From Corynebacterium lactis RW2-5 (GTDB taxonomy: Bacteria; Actinomycetota; Actinomycetes; Mycobacteriales; Mycobacteriaceae), in contig NZ_CP006841.1 in NCBI RefSeq assembly GCF_001274895.1, positions 1,240,001 to 1,304,000 on the forward strand: DNA of 64,000 bases, read 5' to 3'. Below, in pieces: positions 45,901-55,587 of the stretch. Position 1 is the first letter of the stretch. The number at the start of each line of letters is the position of its first letter. Below the pieces are notes generated by a model. The model searched no databases. It was given only the letters and a program-made list of their open reading frames with translations, and was not told where the DNA came from. The translations under genes were made by a program, and so were the position numbers.

Positions 45901-46197
45901 ATGCCCGTTGATTACGATGCCCCGCGAGGACGCGAAGCGGAAGAGATCGAAGCCGATTCCCTCGAAGGACTGCAGGCAGCGGCCGCGGATAAGGAAATCG
46001 ACGACACGGACGACGGGGAAATTGTAGAGCCCTTCGAGCTGGCGATCGCCGATATCTCCGGCGAGGAGTTCGATATCGATGTCGCTCCAAAAGGTGCGGA
46101 CGAATTCACCTGCGGATCTTGCTTTATGGTGATGCACCGCTCGATGATTGCAATTGATAATGGTGACGGCTTCCCAATTTGCAAGGACTGCGCCTAG
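45901..46197 (+). CDS. DUF4193 small acidic zinc-ribbon protein
   Basis: A 98-residue protein of the DUF4193 family (M. tuberculosis Rv2699c). The first 70 residues are strongly acidic; the end has two CxxC pairs (FTCGSCF and ICKDCA), a likely zinc ribbon. The family sits next to DUF3093 and dut in many Actinobacteria; its function is not known. Relatives of this layout resemble RNA-polymerase-binding small proteins, but that is only a guess. Confidence 0.85.
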   Translation: MPVDYDAPRGREAEEIEADSLEGLQAAAADKEIDDTDDGEIVEPFELAIADISGEEFDIDVAPKGADEFTCGSCFMVMHRSMIAIDNGDGFPICKDCA

Positions 46198-46215
46198 CTT
46201 GAGTTTGCTCGTAGA

Positions 46216-46271
46216 CCCCAGAAGCCCGACAAATACTGTCTGTGGGGCAGACAGAGCAGGGCTGGGGTTTT
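46216..46271. terminator. Nested-stem terminator between DUF4193 and DUF3093 genes
   Basis: An inner stem CTGTCTG/CAGACAG (46236-46242, 46248-46254) lies inside an outer stem of CCCC/GGGG and AGCCC/GGGCT, followed by TTTT at 46268. It stands between convergent genes. Confidence 0.7.
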
Positions 46272-46278
46272 CGAGATT

Positions 46279-46794
46279 TTAGGGCAAGAAGGTTTCCAGT
46301 AACTTTTCTGGATTCCTGGTGGAAACGAGCCAATACGGGGTCGGGTCGTCCGGATCATCGAGTACGAGAAGTACCATGGCCGGAATCCAGGTGTGGGTTA
46401 CGAGGAAGGCTGCCGGATCTAGCTGCCGTCCGAGTGCGTTGCGCTGAGCGGACTTCGGCACAACGAGTGACTTTTCGACTACAGAGGCCGGCAGAACAGC
46501 AGAACCGGCGTGCAGCCAGCGTTCGCCCGTCGGATCAACCTCGACAGAAACCCTTGTCTTGGACATCGCCAGGAGAATCCAGATTCCCACCGCATAGCAG
46601 ATGATGCCGCCCACGAAGAGCCAGATAGGCGAGCGATTAAAACCGATTTGAGCAGTACACACGAAGGCGCCTACCGCGCCGATTACCCAATACCACCAAG
46701 GCACCCAAAGTTTCTCGGAATAGGCGATTGTAGAACCCCGGCCAACATCTGCCCCGGGTGCAACTGGATTCTGCTTGTTTTCGTTTCCACTCAC
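46279..46794 (-). CDS. DUF3093 membrane protein
   Basis: A 171-residue protein of the DUF3093 family (M. tuberculosis Rv2698). Two membrane segments near 34-52 and 57-77 (WWYWVIGAVGAFVCT, WLFVGGIICYAVGIWIL) are followed by a soluble domain of ~90 residues. Function unknown; genetic neighbourhood with dut is conserved. Divergent from dut. Confidence 0.85.
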   Translation of the reverse strand: MSGNENKQNPVAPGADVGRGSTIAYSEKLWVPWWYWVIGAVGAFVCTAQIGFNRSPIWLFVGGIICYAVGIWILLAMSKTRVSVEVDPTGERWLHAGSAVLPASVVEKSLVVPKSAQRNALGRQLDPAAFLVTHTWIPAMVLLVLDDPDDPTPYWLVSTRNPEKLLETFLP

Positions 46795-46883
46795 AGAACT
46801 TCATTCTAGGCTACGGATAGACTGATGCTGCGGACGACCGCCGCTGAGTGCAATCTTTACAACTGCGATGGAGAAAATAGGAA

Positions 46884-47351
46884 GTGAACCCGAACATTTC
46901 AGGATACGAGCCAGTGAAGGTCAAGAAACTCGTCGACGACGCAGTCATTCCGCAGCGGGCCCATCACGACGACGCGGGAGTCGACCTCAGCGCTATCGAG
47001 CCAGTTACGCTCCGCCCGGGGCGGCGTGCACTGGTAGGCACCGGGATTGCCATCGCCTTGCCGGCTGGAACGGTGGGACTCGTGCACCCGCGTTCGGGTC
47101 TCGCGTTCAAAAAGGGGCTTTCAATCGTTAACGCTCCTGGAACCGTCGACGCCGGGTATCGGGGAGAGATTAAGGTCTGCCTAATAAACCTGGATCCCGA
47201 AGAAGACATTGTCATCGCAAAGGGCGACCGCATTGCCCAACTTGTTGTGCAAAAGGTTGAACTGACGCCATTCGAAGAAGTGGACAGCCTTGACGAGACC
47301 GAACGTGGCGAAGGCGGACACGGGTCGACGGGCGTCGATTCTCCCCTGTAG
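46884..47351 (+). CDS. dut: dUTP diphosphatase
   Basis: A 155-residue trimeric dUTPase converting dUTP to dUMP. Motifs I-V are visible: [33 protein letters not shown] and the C-terminal arm [10 protein letters not shown]. The start is GTG 46884; AGGA lies directly before it, too near for a normal ribosome binding site, so translation may begin on a very short leader. Followed by the DUF3710 gene. Confidence 0.95.
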   Translation: MNPNISGYEPVKVKKLVDDAVIPQRAHHDDAGVDLSAIEPVTLRPGRRALVGTGIAIALPAGTVGLVHPRSGLAFKKGLSIVNAPGTVDAGYRGEIKVCLINLDPEEDIVIAKGDRIAQLVVQKVELTPFEEVDSLDETERGEGGHGSTGVDSPL

Positions 47352-47419
47352 GTTTAGAAGCAAATACTTGAAAAATTTGGGTCCAGAAGAAAAATCGGGC
47401 TGAGGAGTAAATAGAAGTC

Positions 47420-48256
47420 ATGTGGCCATTTGGTAAAAAGTCGGAGGGATCGGCGAAAGACGCTGCTGAAGTGGCATCTGATAATCAAAACCCCGTAGCG
47501 CAGTCAGCCGTATTGCAGGAAAGCGACGCGACTGCGGAGATGAAGCAGGCCCCCGGAACCACAGACTCGATGTATTCCTTGGAGACCGTTCCTGGAGCGG
47601 AAGACGCAGAGATGCCACGACTGACGAAGTCCGGTGGCGGTCCTTTTGATGTCGAGGACGCTCACCCGGACCAGTACGATTTCTCGGACTTCGCTAAGGC
47701 CCGGCTGAACCTGGGGTCCGTTCTACTTCCAATCCCGCACGAAGGCGATATCCAGGTGGAAATGGGTCCGCAGGGCCCGACAATGCTGCATGTTGCTACT
47801 CAGTTCGGCCGGGTGACGCCAGTGGCATTTGCCGCTCCGACATCTGGTGGCCTGTGGGAGTCTTCCGCACAAGAGATTCGCGAAGGCCTGGAGAAAGACG
47901 GCCTCGAAGCAGACGTCGAACGTGGCCCGTGGGGCACCGAGGTTATCGGTCGTACCGGAGACATGGAGATGCGCATCATCGGAGCTGACGGCTACCGCTG
48001 GATGCTGCGCATGACCGCGTCGGGTCCAGCCGAACACGCGCAAGCGCTCGCTCACGTGGCACGCGGAATTCTAGCGCGCAGTTTTGTTTCCCGGGGAGAG
48101 GACCCGATGCCGGCAGGCCAGGCGCTGCCCGTCACGCTTCCTTCCGCTATGGCGGAACAAATTCGCGCTGCTTACCAGCAGCAGACTGCCGCAGCTCAGA
48201 ACCCGGGTGAAGTGCCCGGCGCTCAGGGTATTAATCCCGACGGATCGACGAACTAA
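47420..48256 (+). CDS. DUF3710 family protein
   Basis: A 278-residue protein of the DUF3710 family (M. tuberculosis Rv2696c), always near dut; function unknown. The first ~80 residues are acidic and Ala/Glu-rich, the conserved domain runs ~90-230 (LNLGSVLLPIPHEG, GPRGWGTEV-like RGPWGTEVIG), and a Gln/Pro-rich tail ends the protein. ATG 47420 has GAGGAG about 12 nt upstream. Probably co-transcribed with dut. Confidence 0.85.
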   Translation: MWPFGKKSEGSAKDAAEVASDNQNPVAQSAVLQESDATAEMKQAPGTTDSMYSLETVPGAEDAEMPRLTKSGGGPFDVEDAHPDQYDFSDFAKARLNLGSVLLPIPHEGDIQVEMGPQGPTMLHVATQFGRVTPVAFAAPTSGGLWESSAQEIREGLEKDGLEADVERGPWGTEVIGRTGDMEMRIIGADGYRWMLRMTASGPAEHAQALAHVARGILARSFVSRGEDPMPAGQALPVTLPSAMAEQIRAAYQQQTAAAQNPGEVPGAQGINPDGSTN

Positions 48257-48298
48257 TTGGCCTTCGCCAGTGTGGCACCATTTGAGAAAGCACGCTAA

Positions 48299-49552
48299 GT
48301 GATTATTGAGGCTAGGGTCGATCGGCCTGCCGCGGGCGGAGAATTCATCGCGCTTTACGACGGGCGAATCGTCCTCATTAAGGGTGGCATTCCGGGCGAA
48401 ACCGTACGAATTCGCATCGCCAACCCGGATGCCAAACTATGGCGTGGCGATGTCGTGGAAGTACTCGAAGCGTCCGCGGGCAGGGTAGAGCAGCCTTGCG
48501 CTGCGGCGAAGGCTGGGGCCGGCTGTTGCGATTGGGGCTTTATCTCGCCGGTTTTCGCGTCCGATATTAAGGGAGAAATCGTTCTGGATTGTCTGCGGCG
48601 TCTCGGACGCTTCGATTCTGACTCGCTGCCCGAAATTGCGGTGAGAGCCCTCGCTCCAGCTGAGCACTGGAGGACACGCGTCCGACTGGGAGTAGACCAC
48701 CTTGGACGCGCTGGAATTCGAAAGGCCGCATCTCAAGAACTGGTTATAGGACGAGACTGCGCCCAGGCCGACGAACGGCTGCTGGAAGGTCTTGACCGGC
48801 CGGGTTCGGTACTGCTCGAGCAGTCGGCTGGTAAGAGCCGCAGGCATCGTAAACCAGGTGAACTGCATGTGGCTATAGATACAGAGGGGCACCGCAGCGC
48901 TGTCCATGTACAGGGTAACGGTCGGCACAGGCGTCAGCGTGTCATTGAAGGCGGTGCCTCGTTGAAGGAGAACATCCACGGCATCACCTTCGATATTCCG
49001 ACGACTGGGTTTTGGCAGGCGCACAGAGCCGCTCCAGCCTACTACACCGACAGAGTAGCGGAGCTTTTGGCGCCGTTTGAGCCCAGAATTGGTTGGGACC
49101 TCTACGGTGGGTCAGGCGTTCTTGCTGCAGGCCTACTCACAGCGATGGGCTATCCGGAAAATTCTGAGGTCAGTGTTGTTTCCGTGGAGAATTACGCCGC
49201 ATCGTCGGCGGCCGGGCGCAAAGCTTTTGCAGGTTACCCTGTCGAGTTCGTGACAGGGGAAGTTGCCGGCGCAGCCCGAAAACTCGCCGCAGAGGCGAAA
49301 GCGGAGCACTGCTCGGTCGATGTAGTAGTTCTCGATCCGCCCCGTTCAGGTGCTGGTAACGAGGCCGTGGCGGCGATAGCGTCGGCAAGCCCGAAAGCTG
49401 TAGTGCACATTGGCTGCGACCCGGCGACCTTCGCGCGGGATGCTCGATTCTGGGCCGACGCAGGATATCGGATGACTCGCCTAGAGGCGGTCGATGCCTT
49501 TCCACTTACGCACCACGTGGAGACTATTTCTCTGTGGGAGCGCAAGGTATAG
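48299..49552 (+). CDS. TrmA/RumA-family RNA (uracil-5-)methyltransferase
   Basis: A 417-residue SAM-dependent methyltransferase of the TrmA/RlmD group, which methylates uridine C5 in tRNA or rRNA. The N-terminal TRAM domain covers ~1-60 (GEFIALYDGRIVLIKGGIPGE). DLYGGSGVLAAGL is the SAM site, VVLDPPRSGAG and HIGCDPATFARD carry the catalytic Cys. A Cys cluster (QPCAAAKAGAGCCDWG) looks like the Fe-S site of RlmD. Which RNA is methylated is open. In relatives dxs lies directly downstream, which is not the case here. Confidence 0.88.
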   Translation: MIIEARVDRPAAGGEFIALYDGRIVLIKGGIPGETVRIRIANPDAKLWRGDVVEVLEASAGRVEQPCAAAKAGAGCCDWGFISPVFASDIKGEIVLDCLRRLGRFDSDSLPEIAVRALAPAEHWRTRVRLGVDHLGRAGIRKAASQELVIGRDCAQADERLLEGLDRPGSVLLEQSAGKSRRHRKPGELHVAIDTEGHRSAVHVQGNGRHRRQRVIEGGASLKENIHGITFDIPTTGFWQAHRAAPAYYTDRVAELLAPFEPRIGWDLYGGSGVLAAGLLTAMGYPENSEVSVVSVENYAASSAAGRKAFAGYPVEFVTGEVAGAARKLAAEAKAEHCSVDVVVLDPPRSGAGNEAVAAIASASPKAVVHIGCDPATFARDARFWADAGYRMTRLEAVDAFPLTHHVETISLWERKV

Positions 49553-49578
49553 GCCGACTGATAGCTCGAGGAGCAACC

Positions 49579-50892
49579 CTAGCGCTGGCGCATAGGAAGT
49601 AGCACCTGTGCCCCGATAACCTCGGAGAGACATTCAGCCTGCCACGGGCGGGCACCCCGGCCACGGAGATGGTCGTAGATGGCGGTGACATTGGGGAGGC
49701 TGCGGGAATAATCGCGGTTGATGTGCGGTGGCCGGGAGTTCTCGGCTATCGAATGCATCCACCAAACTAGGTCGCGGGTCTGTGCGGAGGTAATCAGAAT
49801 ATCAGCACGAATGCCCAGGAAGTCTGTCGCAACCGAGATTGCCTCGTGGACGTTGTCATATAGTGCGGCAGCGCGGGGCTCATGCTCGATCCACCGCTTA
49901 AAATGCATCTCGCCACCCCGCTTCGAACGCTCTGGTAGCGGCCAATCAGACTGAGGCTCCTGCAAAGCAGATTCGACGACTCGGAGCCAGGCTGTCGTAG
50001 CCCCGCGCTTACGTCGGGGGAACCCCTTGATGGACGAGATTTCGCCGGGGGAACGTGGAACCTGCTCCGCAATAGTGCGCAATACCTGGTGACCGAGGAT
50101 TTTGGTGGGAGATACGTCGCGGGCGCGGGCTATGCGGTCGCGCTCCCGCCACAGAGCCCTTGCGATGTTCAACTGTTTCGGTTGACGCAGCTTGCCCATA
50201 CCCTTGAGCCTGCGCCAATCCTGGTCGATATCCAGGCCTTGGAGGTAGCGCCTATTTTCGTCAAGAATGTGATCGCATTCCTGCTGTAGCCATTCGAAAC
50301 GGTCACGTTCTCTGAGAGCGTCGGTAAGCACCTGCGCCAACTCGTCTAACAGCTCCACGTCGAGAGCGGCATAGTCGAGCCAGTCGGAGGGTAACGGGCG
50401 CAGGGACCAATCCTCGCGGCCGTGGCCTTTTGCCAAGCCGATTCCGAGGAAATCCTCGGTGAGGGCAGCTAAATTAGCCCGCTGAACCCCGAGAATTCTG
50501 CCGGCCAGCTCGGTATCGATGAGCGAGCTCGGATAGAGACCGAGAGCTGCGAGACAGGGCAAATCAGACGGTGCCGCATGGATAATCCAAGTCAACTTGT
50601 TGAGGTACTCCGCCAGCTTGCCGACGGCCGACCTGCCTTTTTCAGGGTCGATGAGGAAAGTGCCGGCGTTTCGCCTTCGCAACTGGATGAGAAACGCGCG
50701 GTCATCGTACCGATAGGCAGATGCTCGTTCGGTGTCAACGGCGAGCCATCCGGTGCCTCGCGCCAGAGCTTGCCCTGCGGCGAGGATATCCGCTTCCTCG
50801 ACCAGCACCTCAGGAGTGCCGTCCACGGGCTTTAACCGAACGGGAATTTTACGGACAGAAGGGCCGCTTCGCTCGGAGTCTGCGTTATACAA
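49579..50892 (-). CDS. rnd: Ribonuclease D
   Basis: A 437-residue 3'-5' exoribonuclease of the DEDD family, trimming tRNA and other RNAs. The exonuclease domain has Asp/Glu in AVDTERAS, Asp in HAAPSDLPCL, and the Tyr/Asp pair in YAALDVELLDEL; one or two HRDC domains follow. The start is uncertain: TTG 50892 opens the frame and no ATG or GTG lies near. Preceded by the DUF3000 gene 23 bp upstream. Confidence 0.9.
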   Translation of the reverse strand: MYNADSERSGPSVRKIPVRLKPVDGTPEVLVEEADILAAGQALARGTGWLAVDTERASAYRYDDRAFLIQLRRRNAGTFLIDPEKGRSAVGKLAEYLNKLTWIIHAAPSDLPCLAALGLYPSSLIDTELAGRILGVQRANLAALTEDFLGIGLAKGHGREDWSLRPLPSDWLDYAALDVELLDELAQVLTDALRERDRFEWLQQECDHILDENRRYLQGLDIDQDWRRLKGMGKLRQPKQLNIARALWRERDRIARARDVSPTKILGHQVLRTIAEQVPRSPGEISSIKGFPRRKRGATTAWLRVVESALQEPQSDWPLPERSKRGGEMHFKRWIEHEPRAAALYDNVHEAISVATDFLGIRADILITSAQTRDLVWWMHSIAENSRPPHINRDYSRSLPNVTAIYDHLRGRGARPWQAECLSEVIGAQVLLPMRQR

Positions 50893-50915
50893 GGCGATAT
50901 ACAGTCGGGCGGGGA

Positions 50916-51497
50916 CTACTTGCCTAGGACCGTGACGCCGACCGGCGGCAGCCCCGCGACATTTGCCAGTACCTGGGCGAAGGACTCGACGTGAGCTGTG
51001 AGGTCATTATCGCCCGCGGTCCAGGACGCGCGCATCTCGACCTGAAAGGCCTGGGGCTTACCGCCGATGTCTCCGTAACGGACAGAGTTCGTGGTGGTAA
51101 CCGTACCGCCCAGGCTGCTGTACGAGGCCCCGTTTTCCTCGAAGGCTTCAGTAAGCCACTGCCAGGCAACCTGGGGGAGAAGGGGATCTTCAGCCAGTGC
51201 TGCATCCATGTCTGCCTGGATGTAAGCAACGAGGCGCATGGAACCATCCCAAGTTTCTTCCGAGCGGGGGTCATGCAGGAGGATGAGTCGACCGAAAGCA
51301 TCGCCCTCCGAGGTCTCGGGAATGGCAACTACTTCAGGCTGAGCAACCTCCAAGCCAATTGCGTGGCTATAGGGCGCCAACTTCTGCGGTGGCCGGATTG
51401 TGCCCAGAGAGATTTCGGGGCGCAGTTGGGCGGCGTGCATCGTCTCAACTGCGTCGAGAAATGCCTGTGGCGTTGAATCGGTTCCAGTCACGGGCAT
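50916..51497 (-). CDS. DUF3000 family protein
   Basis: A 193-residue soluble protein of the DUF3000 family (M. tuberculosis Rv2680), always between rnd and hemE; function unknown. Conserved features are the N-terminal RPEISLGTIRPPQKLAPYS and the C-terminal pattern around MRASWTAGDNDL. Divergent from hemE across 147 bp and ahead of rnd. Confidence 0.88.
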   Translation of the reverse strand: MPVTGTDSTPQAFLDAVETMHAAQLRPEISLGTIRPPQKLAPYSHAIGLEVAQPEVVAIPETSEGDAFGRLILLHDPRSEETWDGSMRLVAYIQADMDAALAEDPLLPQVAWQWLTEAFEENGASYSSLGGTVTTTNSVRYGDIGGKPQAFQVEMRASWTAGDNDLTAHVESFAQVLANVAGLPPVGVTVLGK

Positions 51498-51644
51498 GAA
51501 CTTAGCTATCTGTCAAGCCCGGTAGTGGGAGGCGCGCCGAAAGTACACCCCACGTCGGCTCGCCGTGAAAAACAGTACTAACAATCGTTGCGAGAGAAGT
51601 AAACTTCTTACCCACCTGTATAAATTTTCTAAGCTGTTTGGGGC

Positions 51645-52754
51645 ATGATGGTCGATATGAATAACCGTCGTGCTTTGAAAGACGCACCGATTATCGATGC
51701 GGCCTACGGCAGGTCGCCATCCCGTCGCCCCGTGTGGTTCATGCGGCAAGCAGGCCGTTCGCTTCCGGAGTACCGGCAGGTGCGTAAGGATATCGCGATG
51801 CTGGACTCGTGCTTCCGTCCAGATCTGCTTGCGGAGATCACCATGCAGCCCGTACGCAGGCACGATGTCGACGCTGCAATCTTGTTCTCCGACATTGTCG
51901 TCCCGCTCAAGGCCGCTGGCGTTGATCTGGATATCGTGCCAGGGAGAGGGCCGGTTGTCGAAAATCCGCTTCGTTGTTCGAACGATATCGAGGCACTTCC
52001 AGATGTCGCTGAGGAGCAGCTGGCGCCCATTGCCGAGGGGATCGGCCTGATTCTTGGCGAACTGAACGAATCTCAGGCTCTTATTGGCTTCGCCGGCGCT
52101 CCGTTTACACTCGCCTCCTATCTCGTCGAGGGTGGTCCATCGCGCAACCACGAGCAGACGAAGGCGTTGATGCATTCGAATCCCGAGCTGTGGCACAAAC
52201 TGATGCAGAAGATTACCCCGATGGTGATTACATTCCTCAAAGCCCAAATTTCAGCTGGCGTCGATGCGGTTCAGCTATTCGATTCCTGGGCCGGATTCCT
52301 CACGCAGCGTGATTATCGTCGTTTTGTCTTGCCGTATTCGACGGAAATCTTCGCCGCCGTTGCGGACGCGGGGATTCCCCGCATTCACTTCGGAGTCGGC
52401 ACAGGCGAACTGCTCGGGGCTATGGCAGAGGCGGGCCCAGAAGTAATGGGTGTCGACTGGCGAGTTCCACTCGATGCAGCGGCGTCCAGGATTCGTGCAT
52501 CGCTGGCTGAGGCGACACCGGGTGCGGACCCCGAGTCCACCGCGTTAGCGCTTCAGGGCAATCTCGATCCAGCGATTCTCTTCTCGGGAGAAAAAGCGCT
52601 CGAAGCAGAAATCAAGAGGGTCTGCAGCGAAGCCGACCGCGCGATTGCTCGAGGCAATGCCCGCGGACACATCTTCAACCTGGGGCACGGAGTTCTCCCG
52701 CAAACTGACCCAGGCATGATTACTCGGGCGGTGGAGATAATTCACAGCAACTAG
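51645..52754 (+). CDS. hemE: Uroporphyrinogen decarboxylase
   Basis: A 369-residue HemE, making coproporphyrinogen III from uroporphyrinogen III. The signature RPVWFMRQAGRSLPEYR is near the N-terminus and GFAGAPFTLASYLVEGG follows. Three possible starts (51645, 51648, 51657) differ by a few residues; GGGG is upstream of the first. First of three haem genes in a row on this strand. Confidence 0.96.
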   Translation: MMVDMNNRRALKDAPIIDAAYGRSPSRRPVWFMRQAGRSLPEYRQVRKDIAMLDSCFRPDLLAEITMQPVRRHDVDAAILFSDIVVPLKAAGVDLDIVPGRGPVVENPLRCSNDIEALPDVAEEQLAPIAEGIGLILGELNESQALIGFAGAPFTLASYLVEGGPSRNHEQTKALMHSNPELWHKLMQKITPMVITFLKAQISAGVDAVQLFDSWAGFLTQRDYRRFVLPYSTEIFAAVADAGIPRIHFGVGTGELLGAMAEAGPEVMGVDWRVPLDAAASRIRASLAEATPGADPESTALALQGNLDPAILFSGEKALEAEIKRVCSEADRAIARGNARGHIFNLGHGVLPQTDPGMITRAVEIIHSN

Positions 52755-52828
52755 CCCCAATTACTCAATAAAGCCAAAAACAAACTGACCGCGCTGCTAT
52801 GAGTGGCGCAGATAGCGTATGAAAAACC

Positions 52829-54322
52829 GTGGTTGTCAAACCTCAAACCGTCGCTGTAATCGGTGCCGGTATTTCCGGACTCACAAGTGCGTACGAGCTT
52901 CGCCGAAGATTAGGCCCGGGCGCTCGAATCGTAGTGGTTGACGGGGCAGAAAAAATCGGCGGCAAATTGAAGACCGTCCTTACCGAACGCGGGCCGCTCG
53001 AAGTCGGTGCCGAGGCTTACTTGGCTTTCCGTAAAGATGCCACCGACTTCTTCACCAAATTGGGGCTTGGCGACCAGCTAGTGCCCCCGTCGACGTACCC
53101 GTCGCAGCTCTACGTCGGAGGCAAGCTGCGCCAGCTGCCTCGCAACACCATTATGGGCATTCCCGCGAGCCCCGGGGGTCTCGAGGACCTTTTGCCGGCT
53201 AAGACGCTCGAGACTATCGCGAACGAATCCAATCTAGAACTCTCAGCCGGAATCCACTGGGTCCCGGGAGACGATATGAATGTTGGCCAACTGGTGGCTG
53301 CTCGCTTCGGCCCCGATGTAGTCGATCGGATCGTCTCGCCTCTACTCGGTGGCGTCTACTCGTCGACTGCCTACGACTTAGGCATCCGGGCGACCATTCC
53401 CCAGTTGGCGAATGCTCTGGACTCTATGGCTAGCGCCGGTGAGTTTGTCAGCCTTGGCGGGGCGGTAAAGAGAGTCCTAGACGGCCGCAAGCAAGCGCAA
53501 CAGCCAAGGCTCGGATCGGAGGCCGTGCATTCAGAAGGCAAGGAAGGCAAACCGATTCCGAAACGCCCGCCAGTCTTCAAAACCTTCCGAGACGGGTTCG
53601 AGGTGCTTTATTCGACGCTCGCCGAGGAGTCGGGCGCGGAATTGATTCTCGGCACTGTGGGAACTGCGATTCGCAGGGTAGATACAGGTTTTGAACTCTC
53701 GTTGGAGCCGACGTCGGCAAGCGAAGAAAGCCACGAGAGCTTGCTTGCCGACGGGGTGGTCGTTGCGGCGCCGGCGAAGTCCACTGCCCAACTTGTGGCG
53801 AAATTGGTGCCGGACGCTGGAGAAATCATCGGTGGTGTGGATGCCGCGAGTTGTGCAGTCGTCGCGATGTGTTTTGATTCTGCCGAGGGGTTGCCGGAAA
53901 TCAACGGAGTGCTGTGCGAAATCAACTCAGGGCTGTGCGCCAAGGCATTTACCATCTCGTCCCGGAAATGGCCGCATATTAGCGAGGGATACCCAGCGGT
54001 TGTGCGTGCTAGCTTTGGCCGGCTTGACGACGATTCCGCTGTGCACCTCTCCGACGAGGAACTGGTAGAGCACGCGAAACGCGATTTGGCACAGGCCACT
54101 GGATTTGCGGTGGAACCGGCCGAAACAATTGTCCAACGGTGGTGGAACGGAATTCCCAAGTTCGATGTTGGCCACGGTCAGCTGATGGACTTTGCGACCG
54201 CGGATGTAGCTACGGTGCCGGGATTGGCCTTAACGGGGGCTTGGCTGAGTGGCCCCGGAATCCCCGAGTGCATTGCCAACGCACGAGAGGCTGCGGCGAA
54301 AGTCGCTGCGGAAATCAATTAA
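52829..54322 (+). CDS. hemY: Coproporphyrinogen III / protoporphyrinogen oxidase (HemY type)
   Basis: A 497-residue FAD enzyme. GAGISGLTSAYEL is the dinucleotide site; the C-terminal GAWLSGPGIPECIANAREAA closes the FAD domain. In Actinobacteria and Firmicutes this protein (CgoX) oxidises coproporphyrinogen III in the coproporphyrin-dependent route, consistent with hemQ next to it. The start is GTG 52829, about 10 nt after a TAGCGT box. Residues ~215-245 form a basic polar insert (GRKQAQQPRLGS) before the conserved GFEVL. Confidence 0.93.
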   Translation: MVVKPQTVAVIGAGISGLTSAYELRRRLGPGARIVVVDGAEKIGGKLKTVLTERGPLEVGAEAYLAFRKDATDFFTKLGLGDQLVPPSTYPSQLYVGGKLRQLPRNTIMGIPASPGGLEDLLPAKTLETIANESNLELSAGIHWVPGDDMNVGQLVAARFGPDVVDRIVSPLLGGVYSSTAYDLGIRATIPQLANALDSMASAGEFVSLGGAVKRVLDGRKQAQQPRLGSEAVHSEGKEGKPIPKRPPVFKTFRDGFEVLYSTLAEESGAELILGTVGTAIRRVDTGFELSLEPTSASEESHESLLADGVVVAAPAKSTAQLVAKLVPDAGEIIGGVDAASCAVVAMCFDSAEGLPEINGVLCEINSGLCAKAFTISSRKWPHISEGYPAVVRASFGRLDDDSAVHLSDEELVEHAKRDLAQATGFAVEPAETIVQRWWNGIPKFDVGHGQLMDFATADVATVPGLALTGAWLSGPGIPECIANAREAAAKVAAEIN

Positions 54323-54355
54323 TCTTCTATAACCTTGAATTAGTAAGGAGCAAAG

Positions 54356-55054
54356 ATGGCGAAGTTGGATTTTAAGAAGCTCAACGAAACCGTGCGATAC
54401 ACCATGTGGTCAGCCTTTAAAGTCCGCCCTGGACAGCTTGGTGAAGACCGCGTGGACGCAATAGCGAAGACCCGGAAATTCCTGGAGCGCTACGAGAATG
54501 AGGACCTAATCATTCGCGGTTTTTACGATATTTCTGGCATGCGCGCCGAGGCAGACTACATGTTCTGGATTCACGCAGAGAAGATGGAGGACCTCCAGGC
54601 CTTCTACAACGCCTTCCTTCGTGAGACGCCTCTTGGACAGGCCTCCACTGCGCACTGGTCGAACGCTGGTCTGCATCGACCGGCTGAGTTCAACAAGTCG
54701 CACCTTCCGTCGTTCATTATGGGCGAGGAACCCGGCCGCTGGATCGCTGTGTATCCGTTCGTGCGTTCCTACGAGTGGTACGTGATGGATTCCGCGAAGC
54801 GTCGCAAGATTCTGGCTGAGCATGGAATGGCCGGCCGCGACTACCCAGACGTTCGTGCCAACACCGTCCCCGCATTTGCGCTCGGCGACTACGAGTGGAT
54901 TCTCGCCTTTGAAGGTCCTGAGCTCGATCGAATCGTCGACCTGATGTGGAAGATGCGCTACACAGAAGCTCGACTTCACGTCCGAGAGGAGATTCCGTTC
55001 CACACCGGTCGTCGCGTCGACGATATTGAGGAGATTATTAACGTTTTGCCGTAG
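54356..55054 (+). CDS. hemQ: Coproheme decarboxylase (HemQ, ChdC)
   Basis: A 232-residue chlorite-dismutase-like enzyme that decarboxylates coproheme to haem b, the last step of the coproporphyrin-dependent pathway. The radical-forming Tyr133 is in [10 protein letters not shown] and the haem-binding His156 in [18 protein letters not shown] precedes ATG 54356. Ferrochelatase (hemH) is not in the window. Ends in a strong terminator. Confidence 0.95.
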   Translation: MAKLDFKKLNETVRYTMWSAFKVRPGQLGEDRVDAIAKTRKFLERYENEDLIIRGFYDISGMRAEADYMFWIHAEKMEDLQAFYNAFLRETPLGQASTAHWSNAGLHRPAEFNKSHLPSFIMGEEPGRWIAVYPFVRSYEWYVMDSAKRRKILAEHGMAGRDYPDVRANTVPAFALGDYEWILAFEGPELDRIVDLMWKMRYTEARLHVREEIPFHTGRRVDDIEEIINVLP

Positions 55055-55078
55055 CCGGAAAGGCTTTGGCGAAAGCGC

Positions 55079-55111
55079 AAAATGCGACAAGCTGGGTGCT
55101 TGTCGCATTTT
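55079..55111. terminator. Bidirectional terminator after hemQ
   Basis: AAAATGCGACAAGC (55079-55092) and GCTTGTCGCATTTT (55098-55111) form a perfect 14-bp stem with a 5-nt loop, between the convergent hemQ and msrB. Confidence 0.95.
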
Positions 55112-55157
55112 CTATATCGGCCATGCGCAGTTTAAAGGATTAACTTGAAAGTACGAC

Positions 55158-55580
55158 CTACTCGGCTTCTTCCAGGGTCAGCGAAATCGAATTGATGCAG
55201 TAGCGCAGATCGGTTGGGGTATCGTAGCCCTCACCCTCGAATACGTGACCAAGGTGGGAGTTGCAGCGCGCGCACAGGACCTCAGTGCGCACCATGCCGT
55301 GGCTGGTGTCCCGGCGCTCGATTACGCGATCCCCAGCTAGCGGCGAGAAAAATGATGGCCAACCGCAATGGGAGTGGAATTTCTCCGTAGAGCGGAACAG
55401 TTCAAAACCGCAGGCGCGACAGCGGTAGACTCCCGCGGTTTCCGTGTCCGTGTATTCGCCGGTAAAGGCGCGTTCGGTTCCGGCTTCACGAAGCACCTGG
55501 TACTCCGCGGCTGACAGCCGCTCGCGCCACTGTTCGTCCGTCAGGTTCCAGTCTTCGAATGTTGAGTCAGGCATGGTCAT
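55158..55580 (-). CDS. msrB: Peptide methionine-R-sulfoxide reductase
   Basis: A 140-residue MsrB that repairs the R form of methionine sulfoxide. Zinc ligands are Cys54, Cys57, Cys103, Cys106; catalytic Cys128 is in RYCINS; Cys72 in HCGWPSF may recycle it. GGAG lies 5 nt before ATG 55580; the longer frame overlaps aftC. Last gene of ribD-like, aftC, msrB, with gaps of 16 and 7 bp. Confidence 0.94.
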   Translation of the reverse strand: MTMPDSTFEDWNLTDEQWRERLSAAEYQVLREAGTERAFTGEYTDTETAGVYRCRACGFELFRSTEKFHSHCGWPSFFSPLAGDRVIERRDTSHGMVRTEVLCARCNSHLGHVFEGEGYDTPTDLRYCINSISLTLEEAE

Positions 55581-55587
55581 TTGTCTC

